DNA of 64,000 nt. Source: CAWBJP01 sp963789165. Lineage in GTDB: Bacteria; Actinomycetota; Acidimicrobiia; IMCC26256; BP-133. The stretch is from positions 372,001 to 436,000 of the forward strand of contig CAWBJP010000003.1 in NCBI GenBank assembly GCA_963789165.1, in the 5' to 3' direction. Positions 1-8,635 of the stretch are shown in pieces (position 1 is the first letter of the stretch; the number at the start of each line of letters is the position of its first letter). The notes beneath the pieces were generated by a model. It ran no database searches. It saw nothing but the letters and a program-made list of their open reading frames with translations, and was not told where the DNA came from. Position numbers and translations under genes: made by a program.

Positions 1-923
1 CGGCCAGCTTCACGCCCCTCACCGTCCTCCGGGCGTTCGGTGAGATCGCCGACCTTTTTCCTCCCGGTCTGATCTCGGTGGTGACGGGGCCGGGCGGCAC
101 TGTCGGCCGGCGCCTGCTGGAACACCCGGCGGTGCGCATGGTCGCGCTCACCGGTTCCACGGAGACGGGCCGCGAGGTGGCCTCCGTGGCCGGCCAGACC
201 ATCAAGAAGGTCACCCTGGAGCTGGGCGGGAACGACGCCGCCCTGATCCTCGACGACGCCACCGTCGACGAGCACCTGTGCGGCGGCCTGGTCTCGGGGG
301 CGTTCACCGCCACCGGGCAGCTGTGCTTCGGTACCAAACGGGTCTACGCCCCCACGCGCCTGGCCGGGGCGGTGGCCGAGGGGATGGCCGAGATCCTCGA
401 CCAGTACGTGATCGGCGACGGGCTGGAGCCGGAGACGTCGATGGGTCCGCTCAACAACGCCGCCCAGCGGGACTTCGTCACCGGGCTGGTGGACGAGGCC
501 GAAGCGCTCGGCGGTCACGTGCGGACGTGCGGCGAACTGCGGGGCGACCCCGAGCGCGGCTTCTTTCTCCTGCCGTCGGTTGTTACCGGCCTCGACGACT
601 CAGCCCGCCTCGTGCGCGAGGAGCAGTTCGGCCCCGCCCTCCCCGTCCTCGCCTACGACGACCTCGATGACGCCATCGCCCGGGTCAACGACACCGAGTT
701 CGGCCTGGCCAGCTCTATCTGGAGCGCCGACGAGGACCGGGCCGCCCGCCTGGCCCGGCGCATCCAGGCCGGCGCCACGTTTGTCAACAACAGCGGCCTG
801 TTCGCCATCGACATCAAAGGCCCCATGGGAGGGGTGAAGCAGAGCGGCATCGGCCGGGAGTTGGCCGCCGACGGGCTCTACTCCTACACCGAACCCCACA
901 CCGTCTCCACCCGCCACCTCTAG
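1..923 (+). CDS. Aldehyde dehydrogenase family protein, C-terminal part (5' end outside window)
   Basis: NAD(P)-dependent oxidation of an aldehyde to a carboxylic acid. The open frame runs in from the left edge, so the N-terminal part of the coenzyme domain is missing. Visible hallmarks are the FTGST-like segment (here LTGSTETG), the ELGGND block bearing the family's catalytic Glu, and GQLCFGTKR with the catalytic Cys codon at 324-326. The C-terminal GGVKQSGIGRE motif is also present. It heads a same-strand run with an SCP2 protein, an SDR, an FAD oxidoreductase and a PEP-synthase-like protein, with short spacers, so it is probably part of one operon. The substrate is unknown; the context suggests a hydrophobic aldehyde from side-chain degradation. 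Confidence 0.93.
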   Translation, partial: ASFTPLTVLRAFGEIADLFPPGLISVVTGPGGTVGRRLLEHPAVRMVALTGSTETGREVASVAGQTIKKVTLELGGNDAALILDDATVDEHLCGGLVSGAFTATGQLCFGTKRVYAPTRLAGAVAEGMAEILDQYVIGDGLEPETSMGPLNNAAQRDFVTGLVDEAEALGGHVRTCGELRGDPERGFFLLPSVVTGLDDSARLVREEQFGPALPVLAYDDLDDAIARVNDTEFGLASSIWSADEDRAARLARRIQAGATFVNNSGLFAIDIKGPMGGVKQSGIGRELAADGLYSYTEPHTVSTRHL

Positions 924-955
924 CCGCCGCCACCACCTACAAGGGAGGACGTCCA

Positions 956-1354
956 GTGGCCACCTTCGCCAACGCCCAGCAGGTCTACGACAACATCGGG
1001 GCCTTCCTGGACAAGATCACCAAGGACGAGGAGCTGGGACCGAAGTTCGTGGCCGCCGACACCTCGTTCCTCGTCAAGTACACCGATCCCGAGTCCTCCA
1101 TGCTGGTGGACGCCACCGTCGACCCCCCGACGGTCGTCATGGAGCCCGGACCCGTTGAGTCCGAGATCACGCTGGAGATGGCGGCCGACGACGGGCACGC
1201 CTTCTGGATGGGCGAGCTCAACATGGCCCTGGCCCTGGCCAAGGGCAAGGTCAAGGTGCAGGGGCCGATCTCCAAGATCATGAAGCTGCTCCCGGCCATG
1301 CGGCCCGCCTTCCCCAAGTACAAGGCCTTCCTCGACGAGAAGGGTGGGGTGTAG
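956..1354 (+). CDS. SCP2-type sterol/lipid-carrier domain protein
   Basis: A 132-residue single-domain protein that resembles the SCP-2 sterol-transfer family, which binds sterols, fatty acyl chains or acyl-CoAs in a hydrophobic tunnel. It starts with GTG at 956, preceded by a strong AAGGGAGGA ribosome site. There is no signal peptide or membrane segment, so it should be cytosolic. The middle shows the alternating beta strands of the fold and the end shows the typical hydrophobic helix (KIMKLLPAMRPAFPKYKAF). It lies 32 bases after the aldehyde dehydrogenase and just before an SDR. A role as carrier or presenter of the hydrophobic substrate is inferred from family and context. Confidence 0.85.
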   Translation: MATFANAQQVYDNIGAFLDKITKDEELGPKFVAADTSFLVKYTDPESSMLVDATVDPPTVVMEPGPVESEITLEMAADDGHAFWMGELNMALALAKGKVKVQGPISKIMKLLPAMRPAFPKYKAFLDEKGGV

Positions 1355-1358
1355 GCAC

Positions 1359-2120
1359 ATGGCTCGTTTTGACGGCAAGGTCGCCATCGTCACCGGCGCC
1401 GGCCAGGGCCTGGGCCGGGCCTACGCCGAGGCGCTGGCGGCCGAGGGGGCCAAGGTGGTCATCGCCGAGATCGCTGAGGGGAAGGCCAAGGAGGTGGCTG
1501 AGGCCATCACCGCCGCCGGTGGTGACGCCATTGCGGTGACGACCGACGTCACCGACCCGGCCAGCTGCGAGGCCATGGCGGCGGCGGCGTTGGAGCACTA
1601 CGGCGGGATCGACATCCTCATCAACAACGCCGCCATCTACGACGGGCTGCATATGGAAGCGTTCGAGGACTTCGACGTGGCGGAGTTCGACCGGGTGATG
1701 GCCGTCAACGTGAAAGGCGTGTGGCTGGCCAGCCGGGCCGTCACCCCCCACATGCGGGCCAAGCGCTACGGCAAGATCGTCAACGTCTCATCGACGGTGG
1801 CCTACGTCGGCCCTCCCCTGCTGCTTCACTACGTCGCCTCCAAGGGGGCGGTGGTGGCCATGACGAAGGCGATGGCCAAGGAGCTGGGCGAGGTCGGGAT
1901 CCGGGTGACGGGTGTCGCCCCCGGGATGACCTTCACCGACGCCACGAAGCACCTGCTGCCCGACCCGATCATGGGCGACATGTTCATGGAGATGCAGGCC
2001 ATCAAGGAGAAGGTGCAGCCCGAGCACATCGTGCCCACCGTGCTCTTCCTCTGCTCACCGGAGAGCGACTTCGTTGTCGGCCAGAACTGGATTGTCGACG
2101 GCGGCATGGCGATGCAGTGA
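1359..2120 (+). CDS. Short-chain dehydrogenase/reductase (SDR)
   Basis: Classical SDR of 253 residues that should interconvert an alcohol and a ketone with NAD(P). The coenzyme motif TGAGQGLG is at residues 12-19, NNAA at 89-92, the catalytic Ser in NVSS near 144, and the Y158-x3-K162 pair is complete. ATG at 1359 is chosen over an in-frame GTG at 1344 because it matches family length and follows AGAAGGGTGGGG. The start lies four bases after the SCP2 stop, and its TGA overlaps the ATG of the next gene, so translation is probably coupled. It could be a hydroxyacyl-CoA or hydroxysteroid dehydrogenase; the exact substrate cannot be read from sequence. Confidence 0.92.
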   Translation: MARFDGKVAIVTGAGQGLGRAYAEALAAEGAKVVIAEIAEGKAKEVAEAITAAGGDAIAVTTDVTDPASCEAMAAAALEHYGGIDILINNAAIYDGLHMEAFEDFDVAEFDRVMAVNVKGVWLASRAVTPHMRAKRYGKIVNVSSTVAYVGPPLLLHYVASKGAVVAMTKAMAKELGEVGIRVTGVAPGMTFTDATKHLLPDPIMGDMFMEMQAIKEKVQPEHIVPTVLFLCSPESDFVVGQNWIVDGGMAMQ

Positions 2121-3446
2121 TGAGCGAGCGGGTGGTCGTCGTGGGGGCGCGGCATCGCCGGGCTGACGGCCGGGTTCCGCCTCCAGCAGGCGGGGTTCGA
2201 CGTCACCGTGCTTGAAGGCGAGGACCACGTCGGCGGAAAGATGTCCACCATCGAGCGGGACGGGTATCTGGTCGACACCGCCGCCGCCATCCTGCCCACG
2301 ACCTACAAGCAGATGGTGAAGCTCATCGCCGACGCCGGTCTGGCCGGTGAGGTCCAGCCGACCTCCGACCTCGTCGGGTTCCTGCGGGAAGGCACCGTCC
2401 ACCGGGTCCACAGCGGCAGCCCCGTGGGCGACGCCGCCCGGACCGGCCTCCTCTCCCCCGCCGCCAAGCTGAAGGCCACCAGGCTGGTCGTCGACCTGAT
2501 CCGGGCCGGGAAGCGTCTCGACTGGTACGACCTCGGAAAGGCCGCCGACCTCGACGTGGAGACGGCTCGGGGCTACGCCGACCGCCGCCTCGGCGACGAG
2601 ATCCTGGAGTGGGTCGTGGCACCGGCGCTGGGCAGCCTGTTCGTGGCCTCGCCCGAGCGCCTGTCGGCCGTCGACTTCCTCTTCGCGGTCAAGAACATCC
2701 TGGGCGGGGCGTTCTTCAACTCCGCCACCGGCAGCGCCTTCCTGCCCCGGGGTCTGGCCCGCCACCTGAAGGTGGAGCTCTCCGCCCGGGTCACCTCGGT
2801 GGAGGACCAAGGCGGCTCGGTGGCGGTGACCTGGGAGCGGCCCGGCGAGGCCGAGCGGGTCGAGGAGGCGTCGGCCGCCGTCATCGCCCTGTCGGCCCCC
2901 CAGATGGCTGCCGTGTATCCCCAGCTCGACCCCGTCCGCCGGGAGGTGGTGGAGGCCATCGACTACTCCACCTGTGTCACCGTCCATCTCGGGCTGTCCC
3001 GGCCACCCGACGAGCCGGCCATGCTCATGCCCATCCCCCGCCTCGAGCAGCCAGATCTGTGCGCCATCGTCCTCGACCACAACCGGGCCCCGGGCCGGGC
3101 GCCGGCGGGCAAGGGCCTGCTGTCGTCCTACTGGCACACCGCCTGGGGCGACGAGTACTGGGACCGGGACGACGACGACGTGGTCAAGGCGGCGCTGCCG
3201 GCGCTGGAGCACGTCTTCCCCCGTCTCGGCGACGACGTCGAGATGGTCCACGTGGGCCGTTGGCGCCCGGCGGTGGTCATGAGCCGCCCGGGCACCTACC
3301 GCGACCTGGTGCGGTTCACGGCCGCCACCGACGAGCGGGCCCGGGTCCAGCTGTGCGGCGACTACCTGTCGGCCTCGACCACCAACGCCAGCCTGTGTTC
3401 CGGCGAGCTCGCCGCCCGCCGGGTCTCTGCCGCCCTGGGGAGGTAG
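2120..3446 (+). CDS. FAD-dependent amine-oxidase/protoporphyrinogen-oxidase-like oxidoreductase (frame broken near 2150)
   Basis: Flavoprotein of the NAD(P)-binding-like/amine oxidase fold. ATG at 2120 overlaps the SDR stop. The first codons encode MSERVVVVGA, but one extra C near 2150 breaks the frame. Skipping it restores a canonical GAGIAGL dinucleotide-binding loop and then a VLEGEDHVGGK strand that runs open to 3446. Without the correction only an N-terminally truncated 412-residue frame remains, which lacks the FAD-binding glycine loop. It is homologous along its length to the protein at 12691-14022. The next gene, a PEP-synthase-like protein, starts four bases downstream. The substrate is unknown. 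The break may be a sequencing indel or a real mutation. Confidence 0.82.
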
Positions 3447-3450
3447 CACC

Positions 3451-5190
3451 ATGACCGACAACCCGCTTCACCACCACAGCCGCGCGGACACGGCCTGGAG
3501 CCGGGTCAACACCGCCGAAGCGCTGCCCGGGGTGCTCACCCCCCTGGGGTGGACCTTCTGGATGGAGCCACTCGAGCTGGCGATGCGGGGCGCCTTCGCC
3601 GACATCGGCGTGCTCCGTCCGTCCGAGGTCCGGGTGGCGCCGGCCGTCGACGACCGTTACTCGGCCATCTTCTACGGCCGCTTCTCCGGCAACATCAACG
3701 AGATGCGCCGGATGGCGGACCAGATGCCGGGCACGTCCGGCGATGCCCTGGAGCTGCAGCTCTTCGGGGCCCTGCGCCCGGGCGTGGTGAGCCGACGGTC
3801 CTTCCGGCGCTATCCCGTGGTGGCCGGGAAGATGCCCCGGGCCGCCCTCACCATTCCCAAGGTCCTGGCCCGCAAGCGGGCCGAGAACGACGCCTGGTGG
3901 CGGGCGTGCACCTCGCCGGCCCTCGCGTCCGACGTGGCCGGCGCCCGGGCCCGGTTCCGGGAGGCCATGGCCCGCTTCGAGGGTGTGATGCGGCCCCACG
4001 CCGTCGTCACCATGCTGGGCCAGGCCCTGAGCGAGCAGGTCCAGAAGCTGGCCGCCGCCGCCGGGCGCCCCGATCTGGAATCCAACCTCATGACCGGCTT
4101 CGGCGGCATGGAGGAGACGACGCTCATGGCCGACCTCTGGGCCGTGTCCCGGGGCCGGACAACGCTCGAGGCGTTCGTGGCCGACCACGGGTATCACGGC
4201 CCCTCGGAAGGCGAGCTATCCACCCGGTCGTGGCGCGAGGAGCCGGCGCCGGTGGTGGCGCTGCTCGAGAGCTACCGGGGGATGGACGAAGGCTCCGATC
4301 CCCGGAGGCTGGAGTCGCTGCGGGCCCGGGAGCGTGAGTCGGCCACTGCCGAGCTCATGCGGGCCCTTCCCAAGGTGCGCCAGGGCGGGGCCAAGGTCCT
4401 GCTGGCGGCGGCCAAGCGTTACGTCCCCCTGCGGGAGGTGGGCAAGGCCGCCTTCCTCCAGACGCTCGACGTGGGCCGGGCGGCGGCCCGGACCCTGGGT
4501 GAGGACCTGGCCCGGGCCGGGCACCTCGGCGATCCCGAGGACGTCTTCTACTTGACCACCGACGAGCTCCTGGGCGAACTGCCGCCCGAGGCGAAGCACG
4601 TGGTGTCCTCCCGCCGCGCACAGCGGGAGGAGTACCAGCACCTCCGGCTCCCCGACCTGTGGGAGGGGATGCCCGAGCCGCTCCCGCTCGAGACGGAGGC
4701 TGTCGGCGACGACGTGACCGAGGTCACCGGGGTGGCGGTGAGCCCGGGGATCGTGGAGGGCCGCGTGCGGGTCGTGCTCGACCCCACCCAGCCGCTGGAG
4801 CCGGGCGAGATCCTGGTATGCGAGACGACCGACCCGTCGTGGACGTCGATGTTCCTGGTGGCCGCCGGCCTCGTCATCGACATCGGCGGGACGCTGTCCC
4901 ACGGGGCCATCGTGGCCCGGGAGCTCGGCGTCCCCTGCGTCATCAACACCCGGGTCGGCACCCGGACCCTGCGCACCGGCGACCTCGTCCGGGTCAACGG
5001 CAGCGCCGGCCGGGTCGACATCCTCGAGCGCGTCTCCCGACGTCAAACGCCTCGGGCGGTCGAGTCGACGATGTCCGTGAAGAGCACCGTGGCCAGCACG
5101 AGGTCGACGGGTCGTTCGGGTCGGAAGGCGGTCAGAAACTGCTCGATTTCGTCAACCACCGGCTCCCATTCCCCCATGGTGAACGTGTAG
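3451..5190 (+). CDS. PEP-synthase/rifampin-phosphotransferase-like protein with phosphohistidine swivel domain, no ATP-grasp domain
   Basis: About 400 mainly helical residues are followed by a C-terminal PEP-utilizer swivel domain containing GGTLSHGAIVARELG. The conserved His484 is the residue phosphorylated in PEP synthase, PPDK and rifampin phosphotransferase. The usual N-terminal ATP-grasp nucleotide domain is absent. ATG at 3451 follows GGGAGG. A homologue lies at 61995-63612. The last 50 or so codons, after about 5040, run antisense through a decayed hydrolase-cyclase remnant and have no match in that homologue, so the natural 3' end was probably lost at a rearrangement junction. A phosphotransfer role is inferred from the family; substrate and phosphate donor are unknown. 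Confidence 0.8.
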   Translation: MTDNPLHHHSRADTAWSRVNTAEALPGVLTPLGWTFWMEPLELAMRGAFADIGVLRPSEVRVAPAVDDRYSAIFYGRFSGNINEMRRMADQMPGTSGDALELQLFGALRPGVVSRRSFRRYPVVAGKMPRAALTIPKVLARKRAENDAWWRACTSPALASDVAGARARFREAMARFEGVMRPHAVVTMLGQALSEQVQKLAAAAGRPDLESNLMTGFGGMEETTLMADLWAVSRGRTTLEAFVADHGYHGPSEGELSTRSWREEPAPVVALLESYRGMDEGSDPRRLESLRARERESATAELMRALPKVRQGGAKVLLAAAKRYVPLREVGKAAFLQTLDVGRAAARTLGEDLARAGHLGDPEDVFYLTTDELLGELPPEAKHVVSSRRAQREEYQHLRLPDLWEGMPEPLPLETEAVGDDVTEVTGVAVSPGIVEGRVRVVLDPTQPLEPGEILVCETTDPSWTSMFLVAAGLVIDIGGTLSHGAIVARELGVPCVINTRVGTRTLRTGDLVRVNGSAGRVDILERVSRRQTPRAVESTMSVKSTVASTRSTGRSGRKAVRNCSISSTTGSHSPMVNV

Positions 5191-5540
5191 TCGATGCCCG
5201 GAAGCTCCACCAGCTTAGCGCTCGGGATCCGCTCAGCCATGTAGCGCACGGCTTCGACCTTGGCCACCCGTTCGCCTGTCCGGTGCGGATCAGGGTAGGG
5301 ACGAGAATAGACGAAAGTACGTCGCGGCAGTCGACCTCGCAGAGAGCCTCGTAGACGGCGTGTCCCATGACAGAGCTGGCTCCTGTCCGTTGAAACGAGC
5401 CCAAACCTGCCGGGCCGCCTCGTCGTGCGCTCGGCTGTCGGAAGAGGTCGATAGCGCGTCTCGCTGCAATCGCGCTCGAGCTCAGCGAGGCGGTGGGCTA
5501 TCTCCTCGGGGCTGAGAAGGCCCCCTAGGCCCGCCCAGCA
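5043..5540 (-). pseudogene. Remnant of alpha/beta-hydrolase-adenylate cyclase fusion gene
   Basis: Pieces of one gene are spread over several reverse frames. They include an EALCEVDCRDVLSSILVPTL segment, then in another frame RTGERVAKVEAVRYMAERIP and a typical hydrolase C-terminus. This leads into VLATVLFTDIVDSTA, the opening of a class III nucleotide cyclase domain, which stops at once near 5050. In actinobacteria such hydrolase-cyclase fusions are common, and the cyclase domain should continue for some 170 residues more. The cyclase is therefore missing and the hydrolase part is frameshifted. The cut coincides with the abnormal 3' end of the convergent PEP-synthase-like gene, which suggests a deletion or insertion scar. 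Confidence 0.7.
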
Positions 5541-5611
5541 CCAGCCCGAACCGGCGTTTCTCAGCGCCGCATATAGGCGCTGAACAGCGCCGGTTGGGGA
5601 GTACGAGCGGC

Positions 5612-6049
5612 TTACGGGCGTTCGATGAAGGTGAGGCGCTCGGTGACGATGACGGCGCCGGAGGCGTCGGAGAAGGTGGCCTCCAGGGTGGCGAAGGTCA
5701 TCACACCCTTGGGGGTCTCCTTCTGCTTGACGTCGGCCACCCGGCCCCGGCACACGAGCGTCTCCCCCACCACCGGCGGGCGGACGATCTCGTAGGCCGC
5801 GCTGCCCATCACCGCCTTCTCGAAGCTGGTTCCCATCAGGGCAAGGGGGTCGGGATAGCCGGGCCGGGCGGGCCCGAAGAGGCTGGTGGGCGGGGCGGCC
5901 AGGCCGGGAAGGCCCGCCGCCCGGCTGACCTTCTCCTCCAGGTAGAGCGGCTCGCTCTCGCCCGTGGCGGTGAGGAAGTACTGGTTGAGCGGGCCTTCGA
6001 TGCGGACCTCGAATGGCTCGATCTCGGTACCGAGCAGGTCGTCGCGCAT
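5612..6049 (-). CDS. MaoC-like dehydratase/hydratase subunit (FAS1-type N-terminal hot-dog fold)
   Basis: A 145-residue hot-dog protein of the MaoC_dehydratase N-terminal type, like the HadA/HadC-style partner of two-subunit enoyl hydratases. It lacks the D-x-N-P-x-H catalytic motif, which sits in the neighbouring protein. A clear TTAGGAGG site precedes ATG at 6049 and overlaps the stop region of the upstream gene, so the two are co-translated. Two half-size MaoC proteins side by side are known to form heteromeric (R)-specific enoyl-CoA hydratases, for example HadAB in mycolate synthesis and ChsH1-ChsH2 in cholesterol side-chain degradation. Here the catabolic neighbours favour a beta-oxidation hydratase (inference). 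Confidence 0.85.
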   Translation of the reverse strand: MRDDLLGTEIEPFEVRIEGPLNQYFLTATGESEPLYLEEKVSRAAGLPGLAAPPTSLFGPARPGYPDPLALMGTSFEKAVMGSAAYEIVRPPVVGETLVCRGRVADVKQKETPKGVMTFATLEATFSDASGAVIVTERLTFIERP

Positions 6050-6062
6050 GTCTCTCCGCCTC

Positions 6063-6473
6063 CTAACCGATCTCGGCCTGGCCGCTGCCGACGACCACGA
6101 CCTCGTCGACCCCCCGTACCACCCGCAGGTCGCACACCACCCGGCGTCCGGTGGGTGAATCCACCACCTCGGTCACCGTGCCCTCCACCCGGAGGGTGTC
6201 GCCCGGGAGCACCGGGGCCCGGAACTGGGCGGTGACAGCCCGCACGTTCTCCGCCCCGAAGTTGTGGCCCAGGGCCTGGACGAGGAAGGCGAGCGGCAAC
6301 GGGCCGTGTGCGATGACCGAAGGGAAGCCCACCTTCTGGGCGAAGGCCTCGTCACAGTGGATGGGATTGAAGTCGCCGGTGGCGGCGGCGAAGCGGGCGA
6401 TCTGGGGCCGTTGGATCGGGCCCCGCTCGATGGGATCAAGCACCGCTCCCGGCTCCGCCTTCAACTGATTCAT
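6063..6473 (-). CDS. MaoC-like enoyl-CoA hydratase, catalytic subunit
   Basis: Hot-dog hydratase of 136 residues. It carries the hydratase-2 signature TGDFNPIHCDEAF, with the catalytic Asp and His, followed by VIAHGPL. ATG at 6473 is chosen because it follows GCGAGGAGGCAGGC; the longer open frame upstream has no ribosome site. It is the first gene of the two-gene MaoC unit and has a copy of the 18-bp operator at 6517-6534, about 45 bases upstream of the start. It should hydrate trans-2-enoyl-CoA to 3-hydroxyacyl-CoA, probably as a heteromer with the next gene product. The TetR gene immediately upstream on the same strand may be co-transcribed. Confidence 0.9.
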   Translation of the reverse strand: MNQLKAEPGAVLDPIERGPIQRPQIARFAAATGDFNPIHCDEAFAQKVGFPSVIAHGPLPLAFLVQALGHNFGAENVRAVTAQFRAPVLPGDTLRVEGTVTEVVDSPTGRRVVCDLRVVRGVDEVVVVGSGQAEIG

Positions 6474-6516
6474 GCCTGCCTCCTCGCCCGGGGCGCGGGG
6501 TCCCCCATGCACGCCT

Positions 6517-6534
6517 TGACTGAGCATTCAATCA
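6517..6534. promoter_or_regulatory. Operator copy 1 (TGACTGA-GCAT-TCAATCA)
   Basis: Near-perfect 7-4-7 inverted repeat with one mismatch between the arms, in the 78-base gap between the TetR stop and the MaoC start. It matches seven other copies in the window. It is well placed to repress the MaoC pair. Confidence 0.75.
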
Positions 6535-6551
6535 CGTCCGGGTGGTGCCTG

Positions 6552-7229
6552 TCAGGCCCGGCGGCGCTCCCAGGACTTGCGGCCGGCGGCGGTGGCCCAG
6601 CCGGCGACGGCGGTGTCCACCACGACGGCGGCGTAGGCCGCCGGGGTGTGATCCTTGCGCAGCAGGTAGCCCTTGAGGACGTAGCCGTGGGTCAGCAGGA
6701 TCAGGCTGGTGGCCAGCACCAAGGTGTCGGTGTCGGGTCGCAGGAGCCCCTCGGTGACCGCGTCGTTGATCGGGCCCAGCAGCTGCTCGAGCATCTGACG
6801 TTCGGCGGTCTTGGCCAGCTCCCGGCCGTGGTCGGCGAGGTTGCCGCCCTCGCGGTAGTACAGGTGGGTGACGTCGGCGTGCTTGTCCGAGATGCGGACG
6901 AGGAAGTTGACCGCCGCCTCGATGCGCTCCAGCGGATCGCCCGGCTGGGCCAGCGCCTTGGCCAGCCCGTCGCCCCACACGGCGGCCCAGTACTCGTAGA
7001 TGAGAAAGAGGATGTCCTCCTTGGAGCGCACGTACTCGTAGACCAGCCCCACTGAGATGTTGGCCTCGTCGGCGATGTCGCGTACCACGGTCTTGGCGAA
7101 TCCCTGGCGGGCCACCAGGCGGGTGGCGGCCTCGATGATCTGGGCTCGACGGCGCTCCACCAGGTCGGCGTCCCCGACGCGGGCGTACGGACGGGTGGGG
7201 GAACTCTTGGTGGTCCTGGCCCTGGCCAT
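6552..7229 (-). CDS. TetR/AcrR-family transcriptional regulator
   Basis: A 225-residue regulator with an N-terminal TetR helix-turn-helix at about residues 33-75 (AATRLVARQGFAKTVVRDIADEA then VGLVYEYVRSKEDIL). A C-terminal all-helical ligand domain follows. ATG at 7229 is preceded by AGAAGGGACGG. It is transcribed away from the acyl-CoA dehydrogenase gene at 7356, and the gap between them holds two copies of the shared operator; a third copy lies just downstream before the MaoC genes. TetR regulators usually bind such palindromes near their own gene and release on binding a pathway intermediate, often an acyl-CoA. It is the best candidate for control of the eight-site regulon (inference). Confidence 0.9.
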   Translation of the reverse strand: MARARTTKSSPTRPYARVGDADLVERRRAQIIEAATRLVARQGFAKTVVRDIADEANISVGLVYEYVRSKEDILFLIYEYWAAVWGDGLAKALAQPGDPLERIEAAVNFLVRISDKHADVTHLYYREGGNLADHGRELAKTAERQMLEQLLGPINDAVTEGLLRPDTDTLVLATSLILLTHGYVLKGYLLRKDHTPAAYAAVVVDTAVAGWATAAGRKSWERRRA

Positions 7230-7294
7230 TGGAATGAACCGTCCCTTCTTGCCGTCTCCGCTCCAGAAAAGTGTACGTGTCCGAGGCGCCGGTG

Positions 7295-7312
7295 GGAATG
7301 AGCAGTCAGTCA
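7295..7312. promoter_or_regulatory. Operator copy 2 (GGAATGA-GCAG-TCAGTCA)
   Basis: Member of the 7-4-7 inverted repeat family, in the divergent TetR/acyl-CoA dehydrogenase gap. Ten bases separate it from copy 3, so two TetR dimers could bind side by side. Confidence 0.7.
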
Positions 7313-7322
7313 GCCCGCATTG

Positions 7323-7340
7323 CGACTGAACATTCGATCA
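7323..7340. promoter_or_regulatory. Operator copy 3 (CGACTGA-ACAT-TCGATCA)
   Basis: Second operator in the divergent gap, ending 15 bases before the ATG of the dehydrogenase at 7356. It probably overlaps that gene's promoter or leader. Confidence 0.65.
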
Positions 7341-7355
7341 GTTAGCATCGCCCGC

Positions 7356-8621
7356 ATGCGCAAGATCTACGCCCGCCCCCAAGAGCCGCACACCTGGTTC
7401 GACGCCTTCGAGACCCCCGAGGAACGCGACTTCCGGGCCTACATCCGGGAGTTCGCCTGGACCAATTTCGAGCACCTGCGGGACGAGATCGACGCCAAGC
7501 TCCGCTGCAAGCACCTCATGCCCATGCTCGGGGAGCACGGCCTCATCGGCACCCTGGTCAAGAAGGAGAACGGGGGCGAGGGCCAGGGGCTCGGGCACAG
7601 CGTGATCATCGGCCAGGAGCTGGGCGGCGTGATCCCCTCCCTGGCCGCTTTCCGCTCCGTCAACGGCAACTTCGTGGTAAAGCCGGTCGAGGAGTTCGGT
7701 ACCCCGGAGCAGATCGACCGGTTCGTGCGGCCGGTGATGACCGGCGAGTGGACCACCGCCCTGGCCATCAGCGAGCCAAATGCCGGCTCTGACGTGGGCG
7801 GCATCGAGACCCGGGCCGTGCGCGACGGCAGCACCTGGGTGATCAACGGCTTCAAGCACCACATCAGCGGCGGCGCGGAGAGCGACTTCATCCTCGTCTA
7901 CGCCGTCACCGACTCCGACGCCTCGCTCTCCACTCGCCTGACCGCCTTCCTCATCCCGACCTCGACTCCCGGGATGGACGCCTCCGAGCCGGAAGCCACC
8001 ATGGGGGTGAAGGGGCTCTCCCACTCCCGGGTCCGGCTCGAGGATGTGAGACTGGACGACGGCCTGCGCCTCGGCCAGGTGGGCGAAGGACTGCGGATCA
8101 TGTTCTTCGGGCTGTCGGCCGAGCGCGTCGACATCGCCTCCCGGGCCCTGGGCTGCGCCACCCGGTCCTTCGAGGAGGCGCGGGCCTACGCCGCCGAGCG
8201 CCACCAGTTCGGCAAGCCGCTGCGCTCCCTCCAGGCCGTATCCCACAAGATCGCCCAGATGCGGACCACCATCGACGCCGGCCGCCTCCTCGTGCTCCGG
8301 GCCGCCCGCCTCTACGACGAGGTGCTGGCAGCCAAGGGCCCCGAGGAGGCGAGCGAGGCCTGCAACGAGGAATCCTCCATCGCCAAGCTGTTTTGCGGCG
8401 AGCAGTGCTTCTGGGTGTGCGACACGGCCATGCAGGTCTTCGGCGGGCTCGGCTACGAGCAGGGCACGGCGGTGGAGGCCATGTTCCGGGACTCCCGCGT
8501 GTTCCGCTTCGGCGGCGGCACGGACGAGATCCAGCGCCACATCATCCAGCGTGACGAATACAAGCGGCTCTCAGCCTCCCGGGAAGCCGAGGAGCCGACA
8601 CTGGCTCCCGGTCCCGCCTGA
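7356..8621 (+). CDS. Acyl-CoA dehydrogenase family protein (421 aa)
   Basis: FAD-dependent alpha,beta-dehydrogenation of an acyl-CoA. Family blocks are all visible: SEPNAGSDVGG for flavin and substrate contact, HQFGKPLRSLQ, and the C-terminal GLGYEQGTAVEAMFRDSR. ATG at 7356 is preferred to an in-frame start at 7320 inside the operator region. At the position of the medium-chain enzyme's catalytic Glu (YEGT) it has GGGTDEIQ, so the base must lie elsewhere or in a partner. It is followed 14 bases later by a second dehydrogenase. Adjacent unlike pairs form alpha2-beta2 enzymes in actinobacterial steroid catabolism, and such a heteromer is plausible here. Confidence 0.93.
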   Translation: MRKIYARPQEPHTWFDAFETPEERDFRAYIREFAWTNFEHLRDEIDAKLRCKHLMPMLGEHGLIGTLVKKENGGEGQGLGHSVIIGQELGGVIPSLAAFRSVNGNFVVKPVEEFGTPEQIDRFVRPVMTGEWTTALAISEPNAGSDVGGIETRAVRDGSTWVINGFKHHISGGAESDFILVYAVTDSDASLSTRLTAFLIPTSTPGMDASEPEATMGVKGLSHSRVRLEDVRLDDGLRLGQVGEGLRIMFFGLSAERVDIASRALGCATRSFEEARAYAAERHQFGKPLRSLQAVSHKIAQMRTTIDAGRLLVLRAARLYDEVLAAKGPEEASEACNEESSIAKLFCGEQCFWVCDTAMQVFGGLGYEQGTAVEAMFRDSRVFRFGGGTDEIQRHIIQRDEYKRLSASREAEEPTLAPGPA

Positions 8622-8635
8622 GCGGCCACGCCCCC

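Noticed and set aside
2055..3461. Reverse open frame of 468 codons over the FAD oxidoreductase
   Set aside because: Antisense shadow with low-complexity composition; the + strand gene is clearly conserved.
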